Shown one piece after another: positions 53,668 through 60,766 of a DNA stretch of 64,000 nucleotides; within the stretch, counting starts at the first letter, position 1, and the number at the start of each line of letters is the position of its first letter. The DNA is taken from positions 124,001 through 188,000 of the forward strand of contig NZ_JBPOEA010000001.1 of the NCBI RefSeq assembly GCF_052060035.1, written 5' to 3'. A model generated the notes under the pieces. That model searched no databases and was not told the origin of the DNA. It saw only the letters and a list, made by a program, of their open reading frames with translations. Position numbers and translations under genes: made by a program. The DNA is from Fodinibius sp052060035 (lineage in GTDB: Bacteria; Bacteroidota; Rhodothermia; Balneolales; Balneolaceae).

Positions 53668-55611
53668 TTACTGGCAAGTGCTGCAACAAGCGGCCGGCTC
53701 CGAATCAATAGGGTCGGGACGATCACTATTTGAAGGACTCCAAAAGCTATTATCGGAATACTTGTTTTGAATCCGCATTGCATTTGCAATGGCGATAAGA
53801 GCGACTCCCACATCGGCAAAAATAGCCTCCCACATCGTGGCTATGCCCAAAGAGGCCAGTATCATTACGAATATTTTAATTCCAAGTGCAAAGCCAATAT
53901 TCTGCCAAACTACGCGATGCGTGAAATGAGCGATGTTGATGGCAATGGGAATCTTTGAAGGTTGATCCGTTTGAATGACCACATCGGCGGTCTCAATGGT
54001 CGCATCCGAGCCGATACCGCCCATGGCAATGCCCACATCAGCCAGTGTAATTACCGGCGCGTCGTTAACGCCGTCCCCAACAAAGCCCACCGTTTTATTG
54101 GGACCTAAGGCCCGTTCAACGTGGGCATATTTATCATCCGGGAGCAAGTCTCCATAGGCATTATCTATTCCCAATTCTCGAGCTATATGATCAACTATCT
54201 GTTGGTTATCTCCCGAAAGCATGATGATATGAGAAACCCCGAGCTTGTGAAGCGCTTCAATAGCTTGCTTGCTATCCTCTTTAATCTGATCTGCAATACT
54301 TATGGTTCCGATATACCTGCCATCTTCTGCTACATGTACGTAGGTATAAGCATCATCCCAGCTATTCGCAGTAAGGGGAATACCAAACTCTTTCAGCAGT
54401 TCCCGGTTTCCAACGACTACATTTTTCTGATTGATGATTCCCTGCAACCCTTTGCCGGAAATTTCTTGCTGATTTTCAACGGTATAAAGGGATTGACCAT
54501 TCGTGTGATTGAGAATGGCTTTGGCAATGGGATGCGTAGATTGTTTTTCCAATGAAGCCGCCAGCTTAATTAATTCCTCTTTGTCGTAACCATTCACCGG
54601 ATATACTTGCTCCACTTCAAAAGACGCTTCAGTCAGGGTTCCTGTCTTATCCATAAACAACGTCTTCATTTTGCGCAGCTGATCTAAGAAGTCGGATCCC
54701 TTAAAGAGAATGCCATTGCGGGAAGCTGCCCCTATGCCGCCGAAATAGCCAAGAGGGATGGAAATGACTAAACCACACGGACAGGAAACTACCAGAAAGA
54801 TAAGTGCACGGTAAAACCAATCCTGAAAGACATAATTTTCAACGATTAAATAAGGTAGAAAAGTAAGTGCTGCCGCTGACCAAACAACGAAAGGAGTGTA
54901 AGTCCTGGCGAATTTGGTAATAAATCGCTGGGTGGGCGCTTTCCGTTTAGCAGCTTTTTGTACCATGGCAAGGATGTTTGCCAGTTTGGTATCCTCATAG
55001 CCACCGGTCACCTCAACCCGTATAGGTGTTTCCCGGTTAATGGAGCCGGCCCATACTTCTTCTCCGGCTTCTTTGCTCATCGGCTTGGATTCGCCCGTCA
55101 GAGCTGCTGTATTCAGGGAGGCTTTTTGTGTTATCAGTTTTCCATCTAGCGGGACCTTTTCACCGGGTTTAACTTGAATAATTTCACCGCTCTTGACAGT
55201 TGCAGGATGAACTTCTTTTGTGCTGCCATTTCGTTCTACAGTGGCAATATTCGGTTGTTGGTCTACAAGTGACTTGATAGATCTTCGAGCACGATGGACC
55301 GCATTGCCCTGGGCATATTCGCCGATCATATAAAAGAGCATTACAGCAACTCCTTCGGCGTATTCCCCAATGGCAAAAGCCCCTGCCGTTGCAATTCCCA
55401 TCAGCAGAAACTCGCTAAAAATAGTGCCATTTTTTATTGAGTTATATGCTTTGATCCATACCGGGCCGCCGACTGAAAGGTACGAAAACCCATACAGTGG
55501 CAAGTACACATACGCTTGGCCTGAAAACGAGATTGCATGTTCAACAATCAAGGCTGCTGCTAAGAACAGCGAACTGACAACGGCTTCTTTATATTTTTTT
55601 AGGAAAAGCAT
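53668..55611 (-). CDS. P1B-type heavy-metal ATPase (Zn/Cd/Co/Pb type)
   Basis: The 647-aa product has the P1B core: TGES in the actuator (ALTGESKP), CPCGLVISIP in the sixth span, DKTGT near residue 320, HP in STHPIAKAI, and GDGVND at the end. CPC followed by GLVISIP is a Zn/Cd-type pattern; the Cu-type would carry other conserved residues in later spans. There is no N-terminal heavy-metal domain. The C-terminus ends with EPAACCSTCQ, a Cys cluster likely to bind metal. It would pump Zn(II), Cd(II) or Pb(II) outwards. It lies beside an MerR operon whose sensor may also respond to soft metals. Confidence 0.9.
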   Translation of the reverse strand: MLFLKKYKEAVVSSLFLAAALIVEHAISFSGQAYVYLPLYGFSYLSVGGPVWIKAYNSIKNGTIFSEFLLMGIATAGAFAIGEYAEGVAVMLFYMIGEYAQGNAVHRARRSIKSLVDQQPNIATVERNGSTKEVHPATVKSGEIIQVKPGEKVPLDGKLITQKASLNTAALTGESKPMSKEAGEEVWAGSINRETPIRVEVTGGYEDTKLANILAMVQKAAKRKAPTQRFITKFARTYTPFVVWSAAALTFLPYLIVENYVFQDWFYRALIFLVVSCPCGLVISIPLGYFGGIGAASRNGILFKGSDFLDQLRKMKTLFMDKTGTLTEASFEVEQVYPVNGYDKEELIKLAASLEKQSTHPIAKAILNHTNGQSLYTVENQQEISGKGLQGIINQKNVVVGNRELLKEFGIPLTANSWDDAYTYVHVAEDGRYIGTISIADQIKEDSKQAIEALHKLGVSHIIMLSGDNQQIVDHIARELGIDNAYGDLLPDDKYAHVERALGPNKTVGFVGDGVNDAPVITLADVGIAMGGIGSDATIETADVVIQTDQPSKIPIAINIAHFTHRVVWQNIGFALGIKIFVMILASLGIATMWEAIFADVGVALIAIANAMRIQNKYSDNSFWSPSNSDRPDPIDSEPAACCSTCQ

Positions 55612-55814
55612 TATGGTTATAACTTATCGATATTCTTTCTAAAGTTTTGGTATTAAATATTTTTTTTGACCTTAAGATAACTGCCGTTTCTTACTGTTCT
55701 CGCATTTTTATGTAAATTTTGTGCAGAATTTTGCGGAAATGAGTTCGCCCAGAAGGTTTTTTCTGTAAAGTATTCATCAGATTCAATAGTGGATGGAATA
55801 AAGTTAGATCATTG

Positions 55815-56039
55815 TTAGCAGCAATGATTTTCATCCTTTTGAACAGGTGGACATAGAATATCCCCATAAGAGCAAAATACGCAACAATCTCCTTTATTGG
55901 GTTTTAGTACCTTTTTGCAATTCGGGCATTCCCAAAAATACTGGCAGGAGTCGGTCGGCATAGTCTCTGTAGACTCATGTCCACATTTTGGACAAGTGAT
56001 TGTTGATTGAAGTTTAATTTTTCGGTCAGCGTTATTCAT
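55815..56039 (-). CDS. GDCCVxC-motif small Cys-rich protein
   Basis: The 74-aa product is rich in Cys: a CPKCG zinc-ribbon knuckle (C16, C19), C32, a CPNC knuckle (C38, C41), the hallmark GDCCVFCSYG (C52, C53, C56), C63 and a C-terminal HCC. It matches the GDCCVxC group, in which some members are selenoproteins; this one uses Cys at each visible position. The group often occurs in mercury or metal resistance gene sets. The start overlaps the MerR stop by 4 bases (ATGA), so it is translated with the sensor. A soft-metal binding or trafficking role is inferred. Confidence 0.85.
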   Translation of the reverse strand: MNNADRKIKLQSTITCPKCGHESTETMPTDSCQYFWECPNCKKVLKPNKGDCCVFCSYGDILCPPVQKDENHCC

Positions 56040-56497
56040 TTTCTAAGTTGCTTTCCGGTTTCATTCTTTCCTTCTAACGCTTCAAGAATAGGGCAATCTC
56101 CAATAGGCCTATCTTCAGAACAGGAATCAATGAGATTGGTCAATGTTTCTTTGATACCTACTAGATCATCAATTTTTTCTGAGACATCTTGATGTTTTTG
56201 TTGGGCCTCTTTCTTGATTTTCGAGCAAGCGGTATTCTCATCTAGCCGCAACTCCAACAGTTCTTTGATTTCAGTTAAAGTAAATCCAAGTTGCTGGGCA
56301 CGTTTGATAAATGTAATCTGATCAATATGACGCTGGGTAAAAATGCGATAGCCTGACCGGCGCCGATCAGGTTTGGGAATAAGTTCGCGCTGTTCGTAGT
56401 AGCGGACCGTTTCTTTGTTGACATCGACTCTTTTTGCCACTTCACCAATTTTGTAAGTGGTGATCCCCTCATATTTTTCCTCCATATCTTTTATCAT
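56036..56497 (-). CDS. merR: MerR-family regulator with complete Hg(II)-binding cysteines
   Basis: The 153-aa product has the MerR winged helix-turn-helix (YKIGEVAKRVDVNKETVRYYEQR, at 15-37) and a dimer helix. Its Cys residues are C91, C126 and C135. The 35- and 9-residue intervals equal those of the three mercury ligands of classical Tn-type MerR (C82, C117, C126). The context SCSEDRPIGDCPI also matches. A mercuric sensor is therefore likely, though Pb/Cd or Zn sensors of the family can use similar Cys. It is in an operon with two Cys-rich miniproteins and its operator lies before the first. The start could also be the ATG at 56485. Confidence 0.88.
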   Translation of the reverse strand: MIKDMEEKYEGITTYKIGEVAKRVDVNKETVRYYEQRELIPKPDRRRSGYRIFTQRHIDQITFIKRAQQLGFTLTEIKELLELRLDENTACSKIKKEAQQKHQDVSEKIDDLVGIKETLTNLIDSCSEDRPIGDCPILEALEGKNETGKQLRK

Positions 56498-56693
56498 AAC
56501 AGATGGATTGTTTAATCCGGGGATACATATTCCCGGATAGTAGTATTAACTTTTCTTGACCATGGTTTTTACCACAGCAACAGGTTGGGTTTTGGGTCCC
56601 CGAGCAGTCGCTTGGTGCTTCTTTGATTACGGTGACTTCGCAGCCACAATTCTTGTTGGGACACTGATAAACTTCTCCTTTTTTGAGTGGCAT
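56469..56693 (-). CDS. Small Cys-rich (CCCGK) protein, apparently frameshifted near its end
   Basis: As read, the frame gives 74 aa: EVYQCPNKNCGCEV (C11, C16, C18), C30 and CCCGK (C38-C40) followed by a Cys-poor tail that overlaps merR by 29 bases. Removing one A from the five-base A-run (T-run at 56566-56570 on the plus strand) changes the end to CCCGKTMVKKS with a stop at 56546, and removes the overlap. Related small metal-binding proteins end in a CCGKxM-like motif, so the shorter version is probably the original. It may be a sequencing error, a real mutation, or a slippage site. The gene is the first of the MerR-controlled operon. A metallothionein-like role is inferred. Confidence 0.7.
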   Translation of the reverse strand: MPLKKGEVYQCPNKNCGCEVTVIKEAPSDCSGTQNPTCCCGKNHGQEKLILLSGNMYPRIKQSICYDKRYGGKI

Positions 56694-56735
56694 AACAATA
56701 CCCTTTTTATTACAGAATGTAATTCACCTACAATA

Positions 56736-56766
56736 ATATTAGCCCTGTACCATGGTCGAGAGTCAA
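56736..56766 (-). promoter_or_regulatory. MerR-type promoter-operator with 19-bp spacer
   Basis: Reading minus, the -35 box TTGACT (56761-56766) and -10 box TAATAT (56736-56741) are separated by exactly 19 bases (56742-56760). The spacer carries a dyad centred on ACCATGGT with outer matches to CxCT and AGxG. A 19-base spacer with a dyad is the mark of MerR-family promoters, which the regulator untwists when metal binds. It lies 43 bases before the CCCGK gene start. Confidence 0.9.
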
Positions 56767-56774
56767 ATTAAATC

Positions 56775-57224
56775 TCAATTATTACTGGACGACCAATGAA
56801 GGGCAGTGATATTCCATTTTCCTTTTTCTTTCTTAAGGACGGCCAGTTCAAGGCTGTTCAGATCTAACTTTCTATCGCTGTAGGTACCCCAGGTATGTGT
56901 TTGAGTTGAAACCCAAGCAGTATTGCCCTTAATCGTTACATTTTGTGATTCAACTTCCCGTTTCATAGCACTCAGAAATTTCCCATCAGAATGAAAGTGG
57001 TGAGACAAATATTCCTCCTTTGTTTCGATATTCCCGCCTTCGAGGATTCGTACAGATTCTGATAGTAGGTTTTTGGCTGCCTGGCTGTCATTATCAATAA
57101 TTGCCTGGTGGAACGCATCAAGTGCCTTGATTACATTCTTTTCTGAAGCAGAAGGCTGGCCTACAGATATAGAAGTTCCGATTATAAGTAGGAAAATTGC
57201 AGCTAATGATATTCGAGTAAACAT
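56775..57224 (-). CDS. Secreted NTF2/SnoaL-like protein (DUF4440-type)
   Basis: The 149-aa product has a signal peptide (ending SVGQPS) and a single NTF2-like domain: ALDAFHQAIIDNDSQAAKNLL, split at 33-53, is its first helix, followed by the beta sheet ending LAVLKKEKGKWNITALHWS. The fold is common in small secreted proteins and binds or converts small molecules; no catalytic residues are evident. It lies 16 bases after the DUF2231 gene and is probably the end of that operon, whose transcript runs into the MerR operator. Confidence 0.8.
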   Translation of the reverse strand: MFTRISLAAIFLLIIGTSISVGQPSASEKNVIKALDAFHQAIIDNDSQAAKNLLSESVRILEGGNIETKEEYLSHHFHSDGKFLSAMKREVESQNVTIKGNTAWVSTQTHTWGTYSDRKLDLNSLELAVLKKEKGKWNITALHWSSSNN

Positions 57225-57240
57225 AATGTTGTTTTAATGA

Positions 57241-58311
57241 TTAATTGAGTTGGGTTAAGGTCATTCGATCAATAAGTATGCTTCCAGTTCCATTTAGTTT
57301 TAGCCCCACACTTCCCGTCTCGGGGGCATCCCCATGGCCATGGACTACCATCTCTTTGTTGATATAACCCCGGAAATGAGTGCCGTTTCCGACCGTGCGA
57401 ACAAACAGCATTCCCGAAGCAGAATAAGATTCTTCGGCAAAGACTTCACGGTTGCCCTCGCTGACACGTCCTTGTGAAATAGTCCCGTCGGAAGAGAGCG
57501 TCACAAAATCATAGTTTTGAGCATCCTGCACATGGTTGACGAGAGAAATACTACCCTCAAAATCAGACAGGTCCAAGTAATAATCGACCTGCACGTCTTG
57601 GAATGAGTCCTTTCCTACAAAGAAATTCGTGGTAGAGTCAGCCGATATCCTAAGCAGGTGATTATTGCCGCTTTTGACAACCGTTGGCTGCAGTTTAGAA
57701 GCAGAACCTTCCAGCCAGCGGAAGCGGGAAAGCAACGTGCTCACGCCATTGGGACCGATCTCCCATGACCAGTTGCCATTATCACTGACCCTGAAGGTGG
57801 TATTTGCTTGTTGCAGACTATCCGTGGAAACGGAAATAGTGCTTTGCTGCTCTACCAGCTGTCCGGTACCCGCACCATAGCCAAAGACCATTTTGGCACC
57901 GTGGTCGCCGGTTTCATAGAGGAAGAACACTCCGGGCAGAGCGATCACAAACAGCCCAATTCGAATGGCCTGCTGATCCATTTTTTGATACCAGTGGAGT
58001 AGTATCCGCAACACAGCATAGATCCCAAAGAACCAGACGGTCCAAAGGGCCCAATCAGCATGTTCATTCAAAACCGATTGCGCTCCCGACGGCAAAAACA
58101 CGCTGTCAGCCGCAAGGGTCCCTGTATAGTAGGCGGCTATACCTGATACTGCCCCAATTCCATAGAGGATGGTAGACTTTAGGTCATCCCACCAGTTATC
58201 GGGTAGAAAGAAGTTTAACAAGTCCATCAACACTGCCAGTAGAATAATGGCTATTGGGAAATGAACAAGGATCGGGTGAATATTGGGAGCCCACTCTGGA
58301 ATTAATTCCAT
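57241..58311 (-). CDS. DUF2231 membrane protein with a C-terminal beta domain
   Basis: The 356-aa product begins with a DUF2231 unit: NIHPILVHFPIAIILLAVLMD, then three further spans up to residue 140, HADWALWTVWFFG in the loop. From about 150 it continues as a periplasmic beta domain (GNWSWEIGPNG, VNHVQDAQNYDFVTLSSDG) that resembles a concanavalin-like sandwich. DUF2231 proteins are inner-membrane proteins of unknown role, often near copper or haem genes. The fusion with an extracytoplasmic sensor-like domain is unusual to me. It follows the ArsP-type permease by 18 bases in the same operon. Confidence 0.8.
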   Translation of the reverse strand: MELIPEWAPNIHPILVHFPIAIILLAVLMDLLNFFLPDNWWDDLKSTILYGIGAVSGIAAYYTGTLAADSVFLPSGAQSVLNEHADWALWTVWFFGIYAVLRILLHWYQKMDQQAIRIGLFVIALPGVFFLYETGDHGAKMVFGYGAGTGQLVEQQSTISVSTDSLQQANTTFRVSDNGNWSWEIGPNGVSTLLSRFRWLEGSASKLQPTVVKSGNNHLLRISADSTTNFFVGKDSFQDVQVDYYLDLSDFEGSISLVNHVQDAQNYDFVTLSSDGTISQGRVSEGNREVFAEESYSASGMLFVRTVGNGTHFRGYINKEMVVHGHGDAPETGSVGLKLNGTGSILIDRMTLTQLN

Positions 58312-58329
58312 AACAAGAGTTTCTATTAA

Positions 58330-59535
58330 TTATAACAGTTGCGTATAAGCGAATGCGGATATTCCTAAAACATTAATGATAATAAATATGGAGACAGCAA
58401 TTTTCTTGATTTTACCACCACTTTCCATGTCCATCATTTTCATTTCATGATCTTGCATATATTTTTTGTGTTGCCATACCAGCCATCCGGCTATAAATAG
58501 GAAAACAGCATTCATCCAGAAGGTGTAATCGATTTTAAACTGTGTGATCTCCGATACGATCCGCCGACTTTCCGGTACGATGTCCAGTAGTGAGAACAGC
58601 CCGTTCAGGATCAAGGCCGTAAGTACAATGCTGACAAACATGATTCCCGCAATATACAGGGCGACCCGCCAGCCGTAATATTTGGCATTGATATGTACCA
58701 GCGGGGGTACCATTAGATCGGAATAGATAAAGCCCATGATGCCGGCGAAGAGCACTCCGTTTTGATTGAGCACCGTCGCAAGTGGGATATTGCCCATTGA
58801 GCCAATGAAAGTAGCAGCTGCTACAAAAGGAGCAACAAGGGCATTCTCCAAGGTTACCAGCCAGCCGGGCAGGTGCTGGGCTTCGGTCAGAAACAGGCTC
58901 GCCCAGAACGACTCGGGAACCAGCACTGCCACAAATCCGGCAATGGTGAATCCGATCAGAATATCTTCCCAGGCCATCTTCCAGTCATTGACAAACTTGT
59001 GTCCGACCAGCTGCCATCCTTCTTTACTGGTGATGCGTTCTTTCCAGTCGAAATCCTCAGTCAGTCCGTCGTCATCCTGTTCTACTTTTTCGCGGGCCGC
59101 CTGCAGCCAGCTTTCGGGATAGGTCCATTTGATAAGCAGGCTACTGATAGCAATGAGTACCAGTCCGCCAATAAGTTCAGCCGCCAGGAACTGCCAGCCC
59201 AGAAAAATGAGGACCAGAATGCCCAATTCAATGACAAGGTTGGTGGAGGCAAACATGAAGGCTACGGCAGCTATAAAGTGCGCTCCTTTTTTGACCAGCG
59301 ATCGCGCGGCGGCCAGGGCGGCAAAAGAGCAGGAGGAAGAAGCGGCGCCAAAGAAGGTAGACAGCGAAATGCTTTTCAGATTAGCATCGCCCATGTATTT
59401 GGTAAGTTCTTTCTTGGGGACGAAGGCTTGGATCATCCCGCTGACAAAATAGCCAAGTATAAATGCCCAGCCGGACTTCCAGAAGAACCCGAGGGCCGTT
59501 TTTGCTGATTCACCATATAGGTTTAAAAAATCCAT
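58330..59535 (-). CDS. ArsP/SO_0444-like permease
   Basis: Started at the ATG at 59533-59535 the product has 401 aa and about ten hydrophobic spans. The signature GAASSSCSFAALA near residue 60 and TFIGSMGNIPLATVL near 250 fit the permease group that includes ArsP and SO_0444-like Cu/Zn efflux transporters. The Cys in SSSCS is the kind of residue expected to hold a soft metal. The longer frame to 59583 would add an unlikely leader. Its neighbours (DUF2231, CopA, CopB, SHOCT) suggest a metal, perhaps copper, as substrate; this is inference. Confidence 0.82.
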   Translation of the reverse strand: MDFLNLYGESAKTALGFFWKSGWAFILGYFVSGMIQAFVPKKELTKYMGDANLKSISLSTFFGAASSSCSFAALAAARSLVKKGAHFIAAVAFMFASTNLVIELGILVLIFLGWQFLAAELIGGLVLIAISSLLIKWTYPESWLQAAREKVEQDDDGLTEDFDWKERITSKEGWQLVGHKFVNDWKMAWEDILIGFTIAGFVAVLVPESFWASLFLTEAQHLPGWLVTLENALVAPFVAAATFIGSMGNIPLATVLNQNGVLFAGIMGFIYSDLMVPPLVHINAKYYGWRVALYIAGIMFVSIVLTALILNGLFSLLDIVPESRRIVSEITQFKIDYTFWMNAVFLFIAGWLVWQHKKYMQDHEMKMMDMESGGKIKKIAVSIFIIINVLGISAFAYTQLL

Positions 59536-59675
59536 AAGCAATGATGGTTGCAAAATAGTTGCTTTCAAAAAACAATACACCAAGTCGTTTAAACCGGGCG
59601 CAGGATATTTGTTTGTAATGGGATTTTAAAGAAATTGACTACGTTGATGTTTATAAATGATTCTGTCAGTTATAG

Positions 59676-59891
59676 TTATTTAAGTAATTCTCTTTTTCTC
59701 TTATTAAATTCTTCTTCATCGATTTCTCCACTGGCATATTGGCGTTTAAGTATCTCCATGGGGGTTTCTTTGCTTTTGCTGTTTTGATTTACATTCATGA
59801 GAGATCGAACAGCAAATACAACCAGCGCTATTATTAAAAACCACCATACAAACATCATCCAACCGCCTCCGAATAAACTAAAATCATGCAT
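59676..59891 (-). CDS. SHOCT-domain small membrane protein
   Basis: The 71-aa product has one membrane span (about residues 12-29) and a C-terminal SHOCT domain, a short two-helix oligomerisation motif (EILKRQYASGEIDEEEFNKRKREL). Proteins of this shape are frequent beside copper resistance genes in Bacteroidota and may assemble membrane partners. It sits 53 bases after CopB in the same direction and before the ArsP-like gene. No catalytic role is expected. Confidence 0.88.
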   Translation of the reverse strand: MHDFSLFGGGWMMFVWWFLIIALVVFAVRSLMNVNQNSKSKETPMEILKRQYASGEIDEEEFNKRKRELLK

Positions 59892-59944
59892 AATTCAATT
59901 TCAGAAATTTAATTTTTGTTGATTCAATAAACCTGTACTAACTA

Positions 59945-60709
59945 TTAAAACCACATGCGGACGCCGCCGACCATACTCAGCTTGCTTAGGTGGCCGCCCT
60001 CGGCGCGGGCCATGTCGGCGGTTTCTCCCAGCTTGCGCTCCCAGTTGATGCCGACGTAGGGCGCAAATTCTCGTGCGAATTCATAGCGAAGCCGGAAGCC
60101 GAGTCCGATGTTGTTGAAGCCAGCCCCAACGCCCCATTCAGGTACATCCTGAAGGGCAAGGCTGGTTTCAAATACCGGCTGGCCAATCAATCGTTGTGTA
60201 AACAAAAGATCATATTCGGCTTCCAGGGAGGCAGAAATATCGCCGTTTTCGCTGATGAACATACCGCCGTCTACATGGAAGAAGTAGGGGGCCATGCCCT
60301 GCAGGCCAATTACCGCAAAGCCTCTCGACTTGTTGCCTCCGCCTTCATAGGCCAAATCATATCTGATACCGCCCTGAATGTCAAAGTACGGCCCAATGGC
60401 TCGGCTATACAAGCCCTGGAATTCCATTTCGGCTTCCCGTTCGGTGGTTAGCGCTTCCCCGCGGGATTTGAACCAGAACTTATTTAGGTCTTTGCCCACG
60501 TAGCCCTGCACCTCCCACATCAGGGGATTAACACCGCTGACACTGCGGTATTCCAGCTTTTCAGCAATCAGGTAAACCTGTGTTTGATTATCCATCATCA
60601 AATCATTGCTGAACTCAGGTGCTTTTTGAGCAAAGGCTGAGCTGCTGGCGATTACAATGATAACGATAGCAGTAAGAATGAATATTGACGCGCGTTTAAT
60701 CATGGTCAT
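59945..60709 (-). CDS. copB: Copper resistance outer-membrane protein CopB
   Basis: The 254-aa product has a signal peptide (ending SSAFAQ) and the CopB/PcoB core: an amphipathic beta-barrel with WEVQGYVGKDLNKFWFKSRGE, split at 64-84, the hallmark of the family, and a C-terminal WERKLGETADMAR with a final aromatic residue. CopB works with the multicopper oxidase CopA in periplasmic copper detoxification. The N-terminal Met/His-rich region seen in many homologues is short here. It follows CopA by 57 bases. Confidence 0.9.
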   Translation of the reverse strand: MTMIKRASIFILTAIVIIVIASSSAFAQKAPEFSNDLMMDNQTQVYLIAEKLEYRSVSGVNPLMWEVQGYVGKDLNKFWFKSRGEALTTEREAEMEFQGLYSRAIGPYFDIQGGIRYDLAYEGGGNKSRGFAVIGLQGMAPYFFHVDGGMFISENGDISASLEAEYDLLFTQRLIGQPVFETSLALQDVPEWGVGAGFNNIGLGFRLRYEFAREFAPYVGINWERKLGETADMARAEGGHLSKLSMVGGVRMWF

Positions 60710-60766
60710 GATGTTGCAATTTTGTATGTCAGATAGAATTCGTTCGTAAAGGTTCGCTGGATCTAC

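Noticed and set aside
53668..55611. Copper-exporting P1B ATPase
   Set aside because: The CPCGLVISIP core lacks the copper-type pattern and there is no copper chaperone-like N-terminal domain.
56036..56497. Copper sensor of the CueR type
   Set aside because: The Cys positions and 35/9 spacing match mercury MerR, and CueR lacks the first of these Cys.
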